64,000 bases of DNA from Kluyvera sp046569695. GTDB taxonomy: Bacteria; Pseudomonadota; Gammaproteobacteria; Enterobacterales; Enterobacteriaceae. The stretch is from contig NZ_JBKHUI010000007.1 of NCBI RefSeq assembly GCF_046569695.1, forward strand, positions 1 through 64,000. Direction: 5' to 3'. Below the pieces are notes generated by a model that worked only from the letters and a program-made list of their open reading frames with translations, made no database searches and had not been told where the DNA came from. This document shows, piece by piece, positions 31,108 to 39,777 of this stretch. Each line of letters begins with the position of its first letter. Position 1 is the first letter of the stretch. Position numbers and translations under genes: made by a program.

Positions 31108-33108
31108 ATGGATGAACTGCTGGCGCACGCTGAGCGCATGGCGCAGGAAGGCATTCGCCGCCTGCTGGTGATAAGCGGTGAACGCACGTGGAGCGAACAG
31201 CAGGCCACGGCGTTTCGCGCAGCGGCGGGAGAAGAGGTGCTCTGGGTCGGCCTGAAGCCGGCCACCGCGCCGTTCTGTCCGTCCTCTAAGCTGGTGACGC
31301 TGCTGGGGCGCGAGTTCCAGCACGCTATCTTCGACGCCCGCGATAGCTTTGATGTCTCCGCCTTTGCCGCGTTGGCGGGTACGCTCCTGGCCGGAAGTTG
31401 GTTGATACTGCTGGTGCCAGAATGGGCGCAGTGGCCCTATCAGGCCGATGCGGATTCACTGCGCTGGAGCGATACGCCGGAACCCGTCGCCACGCCGAAC
31501 TTTGTTGACCATTTCTGCCGGACGCTCTCCCGACATCCCGAAACGCTGCTCTGGCGGCAGGGCGCGCCTCTGCCACCTCTCACGTTACCCGAACGACCTG
31601 GCTGGCATCGCGCCAGCGGAGAGCCCGCGCGTGAGCAGCAGGCGATTCTGGCGGCGCTGGAGGAGACGACCGCGCCGGTATCGGTGGTTACGGCAGAACG
31701 CGGGCGAGGAAAGTCAGCGCTGGCGGGGATGCATATCCAGCGACTGCACGGCGAGGCTGTTGTCACCGCGCCTTCCCGTGCTTCTGCGGAGGTCATTGCT
31801 GCCTTTGCGGGTGAACGTTTTCGCTTTATGGCCCCCGATGCCTTGCTGGCCTCGGATGAACGCGCCGACTGGCTGGTGGTGGATGAAGCCGCCGCTATCC
31901 CTGCGCCACTGCTTCAGAAGCTTATCGCTCGCTTTCCGCGCACGCTGCTGACCACCACCGTGCAAGGCTATGAGGGCACCGGGCGCGGTTTTTTACTCAA
32001 GCTTTGCGCCGCGTTTCCCGAACGGCACGTTTTCACTCTCAACCAGCCTATTCGCTGGGCGGCAGGATGCCCGCTGGAAGCGCTGGTTAACGATGCGCTG
32101 ATTTTCCACGATGAGGCATTCACAACGTCGCCAACCGGCGAAGTGGCGCTGCTTCCCGTTTTGCAATCTGCCTGGCAGTCCCGCCCTGAACAGCCCACCT
32201 CGCTGTACCAGCTTCTTTCTGGCGCCCATTACCGCACCTCACCGCTCGATCTCCGGCGGATGATGGATGCACCGGGGCAGCATTTTATCAGCGCGCAAAC
32301 GCCGCAAGGGCCAGCCGGTGCGCTATGGCTGGTGGATGAAGGGGGACTGTCGCCCGAGCTGAGTCGTGCAGTTTGGGCGGGCTACCGTCGCCCTCGCGGG
32401 AATCTGGTGGCGCAGTCGATGGCGGCGCACGGCGGCAGTCCGCTGGCAGCAACGCTTATCGGGCGGCGCATTAGCCGAATTGCGGTTCATCCGCAGCGTC
32501 AGCGTGAGGGTATCGGCCAGCGGCTGATTGCACAGGCGTGGGTAACGGCGCCGCAATGTGATTACCTGTCGGTGAGTTTTGGCTACACCGAGGAGCTGTG
32601 GCGCTTCTGGCAGCGCTGTGGCTTTACGCTGGTGCGCATTGGCACCCAGCGGGAGGCGAGCAGCGGCTGCTATGCGGCGATGGCGCTGCGTCCGTTAACA
32701 GTAGCGGGAGAAGCGCTGATGCAGCACGAACATCATCGACTGTGTCGCGAGTGGCGCTGGCTCTCACAGTGGGTCGATGAAAAAGTGCCGCTAGCCGATG
32801 TGCCAGAGGCTATCCTTACTGAAGATGACTGGTGGGATCTCGCCGGGTTTGCTTTTGCTCATCGCCCGATGCTGGCGGCGTTGGGTAGCCTGCATATGCT
32901 GTGCAACAGCAGCGAACTGTCGCTTCCTGCGCTGCGCGGACGTTTATCCGGCGAGAATGAGCAGGCGCTCTGCACTCGCCTGGGTCTGCACGGGCGGAAA
33001 GCGCTGCTAGTCAGGCTGCGTGAAGAAACGGCGCAGGCGATGCTGAGCCTCGACAAGATTCGGACAAATCAGCTCATGAAACAGATTCAACAACTGCAAT
33101 TTTTTTAA
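31108..33108 (+). CDS. tmcA: tRNA(Met) cytidine acetyltransferase TmcA
   Basis: From ATG 31108 the protein has 666 residues (E. coli 671), the start matching the conserved EGIRRLLVISGE. It contains a helicase-like module with Walker A ERGRGKSALAG and VVDEAAAIP, followed by the GNAT acetyltransferase domain (RISRIAVHPQRQREGIGQRLI) and a C-terminal RNA-binding tail. It makes N4-acetylcytidine at the wobble base of elongator tRNA-Met using acetyl-CoA and ATP. The N-terminal third and C-terminus diverge from E. coli more than the rest. Confidence 0.95.
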   Translation: MDELLAHAERMAQEGIRRLLVISGERTWSEQQATAFRAAAGEEVLWVGLKPATAPFCPSSKLVTLLGREFQHAIFDARDSFDVSAFAALAGTLLAGSWLILLVPEWAQWPYQADADSLRWSDTPEPVATPNFVDHFCRTLSRHPETLLWRQGAPLPPLTLPERPGWHRASGEPAREQQAILAALEETTAPVSVVTAERGRGKSALAGMHIQRLHGEAVVTAPSRASAEVIAAFAGERFRFMAPDALLASDERADWLVVDEAAAIPAPLLQKLIARFPRTLLTTTVQGYEGTGRGFLLKLCAAFPERHVFTLNQPIRWAAGCPLEALVNDALIFHDEAFTTSPTGEVALLPVLQSAWQSRPEQPTSLYQLLSGAHYRTSPLDLRRMMDAPGQHFISAQTPQGPAGALWLVDEGGLSPELSRAVWAGYRRPRGNLVAQSMAAHGGSPLAATLIGRRISRIAVHPQRQREGIGQRLIAQAWVTAPQCDYLSVSFGYTEELWRFWQRCGFTLVRIGTQREASSGCYAAMALRPLTVAGEALMQHEHHRLCREWRWLSQWVDEKVPLADVPEAILTEDDWWDLAGFAFAHRPMLAALGSLHMLCNSSELSLPALRGRLSGENEQALCTRLGLHGRKALLVRLREETAQAMLSLDKIRTNQLMKQIQQLQFF

Positions 33109-33184
33109 CTGACTCATTCAGTTAAATGGCATGGTCATTATTTTGGCGCGGCGTAAACTGACCGTCAAAACCAAGGAGACAGCC

Positions 33185-33883
33185 ATGACACACGATCATT
33201 TTGTTGTTCAAAGCCCCGCGAAGCCCGCTCAACAGCTGCTGCTGTTGTTTCATGGCGTGGGCGATAATCCGGTGGCAATGGGCCAGATCGGCAGCTGGTT
33301 TGCGCCGCTGTTTCCGGATGCGCTCATTGTGAGCGTAGGCGGTGCAGAACCTTGTGGTCCGGCACCGGGCCGCCAGTGGTTCTCGGTGGTGGGCGTGACG
33401 GAAGAAAACCGTCAGGCGCGCATCGATGCCATTATGCCGACCTTTATTGAAACCGTGCGCTACTGGCAGAAACAGAGCGGCGTGAGCCCACAGGCGACGG
33501 CATTAATTGGCTTCTCTCAGGGGGCAATTATGTCGCTTGAGGGGATTAAAGCGCAGCCGGGGCTGGCATCACGGGTGATTGCCTTTAACGGTCGTTACGC
33601 GACGATGCCGGAAAAAGCGGATACCGCTACGACCATCCACCTGATTCACGGCGGGGAAGACCGGGTAATCGATCTTGCCTGGGCAGTGAAAGGGCAGGAA
33701 GCACTACAGGCCGCAGGCGGCGACGTGACGCTGGATATCGTTGAGGATTTAGGCCACGCGATAGACGATCGCAGCATGCAGTTTGCGCTGGATCATCTGC
33801 GTTATACCGTGCCGAAGCACTATTTCGATGAAGCGTTGAGCGGCAGTACGCCGAAAAATGATGACCTTATTGAGATGATGTAA
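33185..33883 (+). CDS. ypfH: YpfH alpha/beta-hydrolase (esterase)
   Basis: The 232-residue protein (same length as E. coli) is a phospholipase/carboxylesterase family hydrolase with LLFHGVGDNP, the nucleophile elbow GFSQGA, Asp in HGGEDRVI and His in DLGHAID. It hydrolyses short-chain esters; physiological substrate unknown. AAGGAGA precedes the ATG at 33185. A REP pair separates it from convergent ypfN. Confidence 0.93.
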   Translation: MTHDHFVVQSPAKPAQQLLLLFHGVGDNPVAMGQIGSWFAPLFPDALIVSVGGAEPCGPAPGRQWFSVVGVTEENRQARIDAIMPTFIETVRYWQKQSGVSPQATALIGFSQGAIMSLEGIKAQPGLASRVIAFNGRYATMPEKADTATTIHLIHGGEDRVIDLAWAVKGQEALQAAGGDVTLDIVEDLGHAIDDRSMQFALDHLRYTVPKHYFDEALSGSTPKNDDLIEMM

Positions 33884-33905
33884 GGATTAGCGGTTCGCTG
33901 GGAAC

Positions 33906-33986
33906 CTGTAGGCCGGATAAGGCAAAGCCGCCATCCGGCAATCGTGGCGGCTATGCCTGATGGCGCTGCGCTTATCAGGCCTACAT
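33906..33986. repeat. REP pair (BIME) between ypfH and ypfN
   Basis: TGTAGGCCGGATAAGGC...CATCCGGCA and GCCTGATGGCGC...TATCAGGCCTACA, inverted, between convergent genes. Confidence 0.9.
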
Positions 33987-34011
33987 GAGAGTGCCCGGCG
34001 GGTGCAACGAC

Positions 34012-34212
34012 TTATTTCTTAGGCTGGTCTTTATTAGGCCAGTCGTCGTCATCGTCCCACTTGTCGTTAAAGTCGCGGTGCGGCGGAAGGTCCGGTTTAT
34101 TGGCAAGGAATTTTTTGTGATCGACGCGATTAAGATCTTTGATCACGTTGATGATCACCCCCACCAGAAACACCAGCACCAGAATCCACCAGTATTTTGA
34201 CAGCCAGTCCAT
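34012..34212 (-). CDS. ypfN: YpfN (UPF0370) small membrane protein
   Basis: The 66-residue protein matches E. coli YpfN: one N-terminal membrane helix (WLSKYWWILVLVFLVGVIINVI), conserved basic LANKPDLPPHRDFNDKW, and an acidic tail. Function unknown. I chose the second ATG (34212) because AGGGG lies 8 bases upstream and the E. coli protein begins MDWL. It lies about 25 bases after dapE on the same strand. Confidence 0.9.
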   Translation of the reverse strand: MDWLSKYWWILVLVFLVGVIINVIKDLNRVDHKKFLANKPDLPPHRDFNDKWDDDDDWPNKDQPKK

Positions 34213-34237
34213 GTGCATTACCCCTTATGTTGTGCCA

Positions 34238-35365
34238 TCAGGCGACAAGTTGTTCCATAATGCGTTGATACATCCGCGCTAGCATCTGCAGGTCTGCCGC
34301 GTTCACACACTCATTAATTTTATGAATGGTGGCATTCACCGGACCCAGTTCAACAACCTGCGCGCCCATCTGGGCGATAAAGCGACCATCTGACGTGCCG
34401 CCGGTGGTCAGCAACTGCGGTTCTATTTCATTATAGTGCGCGATAGCGTTCACCACCGCGTCGACCAGTTTACCGCGTGCGGTCAGGAACGGCTGGCCGG
34501 AAATCCACCAGTCAACGCTATAGCGCAGTTGGTATTTCTCCAGCAGAGCGATAACGCGCGCCTTGATCATCTCGTCCGTCAGTTCAGTGCTAAAGCGGAA
34601 GTTGAACTGCACGAACAGATCGCCTGGGATCACGTTGTTGCTGCCGGTGCCAGCCTGAATGTTAGCAATCTGCATGCTGGTCGGCGGGAAGAATTCGTTG
34701 CCCTGATCCCACTCAATCGACACCAGTTCGTTCATCCACGGCGCGGCGCGGTGGACTGGGTTATCGGCAAGGTGCGGATAGGCCACATGCCCCTGTACGC
34801 CATGAATGGTCAGGTTGCAGGTCATTGAGCCACGACGGCCGTTTTTCACCACGTCGCCCACCACTTCGGTGCTGGAGGGTTCGCCCACCAGGCAGTAGTC
34901 CAGACGCTCGTTACGGGCCATCAGCGCTTCCACCACTTTCACCGTACCGTGCGTGGCGCTCGCTTCTTCATCGGAGGTGATCAGGAACGCCAGGCGGCCT
35001 TTGTGGTTCGGGTGCTGAGCGACGAAGCGCTCTGCCGCCACGACCATCGCCGCCAGCGAGCCTTTCATATCGGCTGCGCCGCGGCCAAACAACATGCCGT
35101 CGCGAATCGTGGGTTCAAACGGTGGGTTAATCCAGCGGTCAGCATCGCCTGCAGGTACCACGTCGGTGTGGCCTGCAAATGCCAGGGTTTCTCCTTTACC
35201 GCGCCAGGCCCAGAAGTTCTGGGTATCGCCAAAATCCATCGGCTCAATGGTAAAACCTGCTGCGCGTAGACGTTCAATCATTAACGCCTGACAGCCCGCA
35301 TCGTCCGGGCTAAGAGAAGGGCGGCGAATAAGCTGCTGAGCCAGCTCAATGACTGGGCAAGACAT
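34238..35365 (-). CDS. dapE: Succinyl-diaminopimelate desuccinylase DapE
   Basis: The 375-residue M20 zinc enzyme has the expected metal ligands: His66 in GHTDVVPAG, Asp99 in RGAADMKG, Glu133-Glu134 in SDEEASA, plus GGTSDGRF and the C-terminal His in ATIHKINE. It removes succinate from N-succinyl-LL-diaminopimelate, giving LL-DAP for lysine and peptidoglycan. It lies downstream of yffB, as in E. coli. Confidence 0.97.
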   Translation of the reverse strand: MSCPVIELAQQLIRRPSLSPDDAGCQALMIERLRAAGFTIEPMDFGDTQNFWAWRGKGETLAFAGHTDVVPAGDADRWINPPFEPTIRDGMLFGRGAADMKGSLAAMVVAAERFVAQHPNHKGRLAFLITSDEEASATHGTVKVVEALMARNERLDYCLVGEPSSTEVVGDVVKNGRRGSMTCNLTIHGVQGHVAYPHLADNPVHRAAPWMNELVSIEWDQGNEFFPPTSMQIANIQAGTGSNNVIPGDLFVQFNFRFSTELTDEMIKARVIALLEKYQLRYSVDWWISGQPFLTARGKLVDAVVNAIAHYNEIEPQLLTTGGTSDGRFIAQMGAQVVELGPVNATIHKINECVNAADLQMLARMYQRIMEQLVA

Positions 35366-35419
35366 AAACTAGACCTCGTTATTTTCGTTATCTGAAACTG
35401 TAAAACAGGGCCAACGGCG

Positions 35420-35779
35420 TTAGCGCGTCAGGGCGACCCATTGGCTATAACTGGCATCACTGAAACCCAGCAGCATAGGCTGTGCGGGCGCGCAGAGCAA
35501 TGGGCGTTTGATGATTGCCGGCATTTCCAGCATCAGCGCCGCAGCGGCATCGGCGTTGTTGATTCCAGCGCGCACCTGTTCATCCAGCTTACGCCAGGTG
35601 GTGCCACGGGTATTCAACAGCGCTTCCCAGCCCAGCTCGCCAATAAAGGTTGCCAGCAGTTCTGGCGTCAGGCCATCAACGCGATAGTCGTGAAAGCGAT
35701 ATTCAACCTGATGCTCATCCAGCCAGCGACGGGCTTTCTTGATGGTGTCGCAATTCTTTATTCCGTAGAGGATGGTCAT
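35420..35779 (-). CDS. yffB: ArsC/Spx-like protein YffB
   Basis: The 119-residue thioredoxin-fold protein has single active Cys10 (GIKNCDTIKKARRWL), RVDGLTPE, TRGTTWRKLD and IIKRPLL, as in E. coli YffB. It is an ArsC-like reductase without proven arsenate activity. It precedes dapE by 54 bases and is probably cotranscribed. Confidence 0.93.
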   Translation of the reverse strand: MTILYGIKNCDTIKKARRWLDEHQVEYRFHDYRVDGLTPELLATFIGELGWEALLNTRGTTWRKLDEQVRAGINNADAAAALMLEMPAIIKRPLLCAPAQPMLLGFSDASYSQWVALTR

Positions 35780-36136
35780 ATTGCACCTTTATATCTGCAG
35801 GTTTTAGGGGACTCGAATATACACGTAATTCCAGCGGCTGCCTGTTTTAATTTCACCCGGCTAAAGTGGCTGAAAAGTGTACAGTTTATCATGCTGTCTA
35901 CGCGCTTTGACGTAGCGGGTTTGCGTTGTCATAGGTTAAATATGTATCATATGATTCACATTCCGATAACTATTTCAGAATGTTGCTGTTGGTCACATTA
36001 AATGTCAAAATTCCGGCCCATAGTGACCTCAAGCAGTAAACAAAGGTTGGCAGCGGCAATCAAAGTAATCGGATTAACCGTATTCACAGGTCATACATTT
36101 GTACGTAAAATACGCATAATAATAAGAGAGGTAGTT
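35780..36136. other. Intergenic region between yffB and ypfM
   Basis: This 357-base, fairly AT-rich gap contains a perfect palindrome ATCATATGAT (35946-35955), a small stem CTACG/CGTAG near 35897-35914 and a recognisable promoter before ypfM. No other gene is evident; a small RNA cannot be excluded. Confidence 0.4.
36083..36111 (+). promoter_or_regulatory. Likely sigma-70 promoter of ypfM
   Basis: TTCACA (36083-36088) and TAAAAT (36106-36111) are spaced 17 bases apart, giving a start near 36118 and a leader of about 19 bases with GAGG before the ypfM ATG. Confidence 0.55.
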
Positions 36137-36196
36137 ATGATCGAACGTGAACTGGGGAACTGGAAAGATTTTATTGAAGTGATGCTTCGTAAATAA
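36137..36196 (+). CDS. ypfM: YpfM, 19-residue small protein
   Basis: Nineteen codons from ATG 36137, MIERELGNWKDFIEVMLRK, identical to the E. coli small protein YpfM as I recall it. GAGG lies 6 bases upstream. The peptide is charged and amphipathic, not a clear membrane segment. Function unknown. Strict conservation of so short a sequence argues that it is translated and useful. It is followed by a bidirectional terminator shared with acrD. Confidence 0.9.
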   Translation: MIERELGNWKDFIEVMLRK

Positions 36197-36287
36197 TTTT
36201 CAGCAATGTGATTTAAAGGCGCTGTGTTCTTTCAATAACCATGATGGTGTTGTTTGCAGTACAGAGTAGTTGCATCACATAAAGGTC

Positions 36288-36316
36288 AAAAGGCGACATT
36301 CATCATGTCGCCTTTT
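36288..36316. terminator. Bidirectional terminator between ypfM and acrD
   Basis: A perfect 12-base stem AAAAGGCGACAT/ATGTCGCCTTTT with a five-base loop ends in T runs on both strands. Confidence 0.9.
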
Positions 36317-36336
36317 CTGTTTCCAGGGCTTACCCG

Positions 36337-39300
36337 TTATTCGGGCTTCTCTTTCAGCGGGAAGCGGCGGCGCACCAGCACAAAGAACAGCGGCACAAAG
36401 AAGATAGCCAGAATCGTTGCGGAAACCATCCCCCCAACCACACCGGTACCCACCGCATGCTGCCCGCCAGAACCCGCGCCGGTAGTCAGCGCCATCGGCA
36501 GTACGCCGAAGATAAACGCCAGCGAGGTCATCAGGATAGGGCGCAGACGCTGACGACAGGCTTCAAGCGTAGCCGTCAGCAGATCTTCCCCTTTCTGGTT
36601 CAGATCGTTGGCAAACTCGACGATCAGAATGGCGTTTTTGGCCGATAGGCCGATAACCGTCAGCAGCCCCACCTGGAAGTAAACGTCGTTTTCCAGCCCG
36701 CGCATCCAGGTTGCCAGCAGCGCGCCGATAACCCCCAGCGGTACTACCAGCATAACCGAGAACGGCACAGACCAACTCTCGTACAGCGCCGCCAGGCACA
36801 GGAAGACCACCAGCAGTGAGATGGCATATAACGCCGGTGCTTGCGCCCCTGACAGTCGCTCCTGATAGGACATCGCTGTCCACTCAAGGCCAAATCCGGT
36901 TGGCAGTTGCTGCACCAGGTTTTGCATCACGTCCATGGCGGTGCCGGTACTGACGCCCGGTGCGGCTTCACCAATAATTTCAACCGCCGAGTAGCCGTTA
37001 TAGCGCTCCAGACGCGGTGAACCGGTCTCCCAGCGTGAAGTGGCGAAGGCGGAGAACGGCACCATCTGCCCGGCATTATTGCGCACGTACCACAGGTTCA
37101 TATCTTCCGGCAGCATGCGGTACTTTGCCGCCGCCTGAACGTAGACTTTCTTCACGCGTCCGCGATCCATAAAGTCGTTCACATAGCTTGAACCCCACGC
37201 GGTTTGCAGCGTGTCGTTGATATCATCGATAGAAACACCCAGCGCCTGCGCTTTTCGCTGGTCGATATCAACCTGCAGCTGGGGGCTATCGTCCAGGCCG
37301 TTGTGACGCACGCGCGTCAGCTGCGGATCGTTACCCGCCAGCTCCAGCAGCTTATCGCGGGCGGCCATCAACGCGTCGTGCCCGGCACCGGCGTGATCCT
37401 GCAGCTCCATATCGAAACCGGCAGAGCTGCCCAGGCCGCTGATGGCCGGTGGGCTGCTGGCGTAAACGCGGGCCTCTTTAATTTTGTTCAGCGCTTTGGT
37501 CGCACGCTCGATAATCGCGAATGAGGTGCCGGTTTTACTGTCACGCTCGTCCCAGTCTTTCAGGCGCACGAACATGCGCGCCACGTTCTGGCCGTTACCG
37601 CCAGGGCCGGAGCCAATGGTGGCAAATATTGACGTGACGTTGTCCTTCTCATTCTTGAAGAAATAGTCTTCAACCTGCTCCACCACCTTCAGCGTCTGCT
37701 GCTGGGTTGAACCGCTCGGCAGCTGTACGGAGGTCGTGAACATGCCGCGGTCCTCCAGCGGCAGGAAGGAGGAGGGCAGGCGCAGGAACAGGAACACCAT
37801 GCCGCCCAGCAGCAGCACGTAAATCAGCATCCAGCGGATACTGCGATGGAGAATTCTGGCGACGCCGGATTCGTAGCGGCGTGCGCTGGCATCGAAATGG
37901 CGGTTAAACCAGCCGAAGAAGCCTTTGGTGCCGTGTACTTCGCCTTTATGAATCGGCTTGAGAAGGGTGGCGCACAGCGCCGGAGTGAGGATCATCGCCA
38001 CCAGCACCGACAGCACCATCGCCGACACAATGGTAATGGAAAACTGACGATAGATAGCCCCGGTAGTGCCGCCGAAGAAGGCCATTGGGATAAAGACCGC
38101 CGACAGCACCATGGCGATGCCGACCAACGCCCCCTGAATTTGCCCCATCGATTTACGCGTCGCCTGCCGTGGCGTGAGCCCTTCGGTACTCATTATTCGC
38201 TCAACGTTCTCAACCACTACGATGGCGTCATCCACCAATAGGCCGATGGCGAGCACCATCGCGAACATCGTCAGGGTGTTGATACTGTATCCGCAGGCGT
38301 AAAGGATGGCGAAGGTGCCCATCAAAACCACGGGAACGGCAATGGTCGGAATCAGGGTGGCGCGGAAGTTCTGCAGGAACAGGTACATCACCAGGAACAC
38401 CAGCAAAATGGCTTCCAGCAGCGTTTTTACCACGTCCTTAATCGAGGCTTTGACAAATGAAGTGGTCTCGTAGGCCACTTTATATTCCAGACCGTGCGGG
38501 AAGTACTGCTTGAGTTCATCCAGGCGTTGGATCACGCGCTCGGCGGTGGCCATTTCGTTGGCGCCAGAGGCGAGTTTAATCCCTAAGCCAGAGGCCGGAT
38601 TACGGTTGTAGCGGCTGAGGTAGTCGTACTTTTCAGCCCCCATTTCGACGGTCGCCACATCGCCCAGGGTCACTTCTGAACCATCCTGGTTAACGCGCAG
38701 CGTGATGTCGCGGAACTGCTGCGGCGTTTGCAGCAGCGATTGGGCGTTAATCGTGGCGTTCAGCGCCTGTTTGTCGATTGACGGCGTGCCGCCAAGTTGG
38801 CCGACCGCAATCTGGGCGTTCTGGGATTTAATCGCATTTGTCACGTCGGCCGTGGTCATCTGGTAGCTGTTAAGCTTGGCTGGGTCCAGCCAGATGCGCA
38901 TCGAATACTGCGAGCCATAGGCATCGATATCGCCTACGCCGTCCACGCGGCTAATAGGGTCCTGAATGTTACTGGCGACGTAGTCGGAAATATCCTGCTT
39001 ATCCATGCTGCCATCGGTGGAGACGAAGGCGATGGTCAGAATGTTGGTATCACCGGTTTTACGCACCGTGACGCCCTGAGTTTGTACCGCCTGCGGCAGT
39101 TTGTTCATGGCGGTTTGTAGCTGGTTTTGCACCTGCTGCACCGCTTCGTCAGGGTCAGTCCCGGCGACGAAGCTTAAGGTGATCGTCGCCTGCCCGGTGG
39201 CGCTACTTTGGGAAGACATGTACATCAGGTTATCGATACCGGTCATATTCTGCTCGATAACCTGCGTGACGGTGTTCTCCAGCGTTTGCGCGGAGGCACC

Positions 39301-39450
39301 AGGATAGTTCGCCGTCACGCGCACGTTCGGTGGCGCGAGGTCAGGGTATTGCTCAACGGGTAAAGAAAATATCGCCAGGGCCCCTGTGAGGCACAAAAGG
39401 ATTGCCAGCACCCAGGCAAAAATGGGGCGATCAATAAAGAAATTCGCCAT
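36337..39450 (-). CDS. acrD: RND multidrug efflux pump AcrD
   Basis: The 1037-residue protein equals E. coli AcrD in length. It has twelve membrane helices, two large periplasmic loops, and the proton-relay aspartates in GLLVDDAIVVVEN (near 407-408). With AcrA and TolC it exports aminoglycosides and other polar drugs. A BaeR-like box lies about 75-90 bases upstream. In E. coli narQ precedes acrD; here narQ is missing and aegA is next to acrD, divergently transcribed. Confidence 0.95.
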   Translation of the reverse strand: MANFFIDRPIFAWVLAILLCLTGALAIFSLPVEQYPDLAPPNVRVTANYPGASAQTLENTVTQVIEQNMTGIDNLMYMSSQSSATGQATITLSFVAGTDPDEAVQQVQNQLQTAMNKLPQAVQTQGVTVRKTGDTNILTIAFVSTDGSMDKQDISDYVASNIQDPISRVDGVGDIDAYGSQYSMRIWLDPAKLNSYQMTTADVTNAIKSQNAQIAVGQLGGTPSIDKQALNATINAQSLLQTPQQFRDITLRVNQDGSEVTLGDVATVEMGAEKYDYLSRYNRNPASGLGIKLASGANEMATAERVIQRLDELKQYFPHGLEYKVAYETTSFVKASIKDVVKTLLEAILLVFLVMYLFLQNFRATLIPTIAVPVVLMGTFAILYACGYSINTLTMFAMVLAIGLLVDDAIVVVENVERIMSTEGLTPRQATRKSMGQIQGALVGIAMVLSAVFIPMAFFGGTTGAIYRQFSITIVSAMVLSVLVAMILTPALCATLLKPIHKGEVHGTKGFFGWFNRHFDASARRYESGVARILHRSIRWMLIYVLLLGGMVFLFLRLPSSFLPLEDRGMFTTSVQLPSGSTQQQTLKVVEQVEDYFFKNEKDNVTSIFATIGSGPGGNGQNVARMFVRLKDWDERDSKTGTSFAIIERATKALNKIKEARVYASSPPAISGLGSSAGFDMELQDHAGAGHDALMAARDKLLELAGNDPQLTRVRHNGLDDSPQLQVDIDQRKAQALGVSIDDINDTLQTAWGSSYVNDFMDRGRVKKVYVQAAAKYRMLPEDMNLWYVRNNAGQMVPFSAFATSRWETGSPRLERYNGYSAVEIIGEAAPGVSTGTAMDVMQNLVQQLPTGFGLEWTAMSYQERLSGAQAPALYAISLLVVFLCLAALYESWSVPFSVMLVVPLGVIGALLATWMRGLENDVYFQVGLLTVIGLSAKNAILIVEFANDLNQKGEDLLTATLEACRQRLRPILMTSLAFIFGVLPMALTTGAGSGGQHAVGTGVVGGMVSATILAIFFVPLFFVLVRRRFPLKEKPE

Positions 39451-39777
39451 CAGGATCCGAACCTCGTGTTGTTCATTTTTTTACGTACTGAATTGCGTCA
39501 AACACTGTAGCGGTAAGGCCCTCAACAATCGTGGAGAAAAAAAGGAGATAATGTAAATTATCATTCCGCTTTCCAGAAACGGTTTGCAGATCCTTACGCT
39601 ATCGGCCTTGGCCCCTGAAACGTAATTTCATTTAAGCTGAAATTTTTTGATCTGCCACATCATACTGATAAATAGTCACCGTTTCTGGGCAAATGGACAT
39701 TGCCTGGGTGAGGAATACTCGGCTAATAAATAGGGCTTATAAATATAAGGTTAATTTGAACCATAGGCTGAGAATGT
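39451..39777. other. Divergent intergenic region between acrD and aegA
   Basis: This 327-base gap, where narQ lies in E. coli, holds a BaeR-like box (39524-39541), an 11-base perfect inverted repeat with far-apart arms (39573-39583 and 39678-39688) and a smaller dyad AATTTCA/TGAAATT (39624-39644). No remnant of narQ was recognised. Confidence 0.5.
39524..39541 (-). promoter_or_regulatory. BaeR-like box upstream of acrD
   Basis: Read on the minus strand, TTTTTCTCCACGATTGTT matches about 15 of 18 positions of the BaeR consensus TTTTTCTCCATDATTGGC. BaeSR is known to activate acrD under envelope stress. Confidence 0.7.

Noticed and set aside
39624..39660. FNR site before aegA (TTGAT with ATCAT further on)
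   Set aside because: The spacing between TTGAT and the right half is seven bases instead of four, so it is not a valid FNR site.
39678..39688. Arms near 39573 and 39678 as ends of an insertion sequence
   Set aside because: Only 94 bases lie between them, with no transposase or target-site duplication seen.
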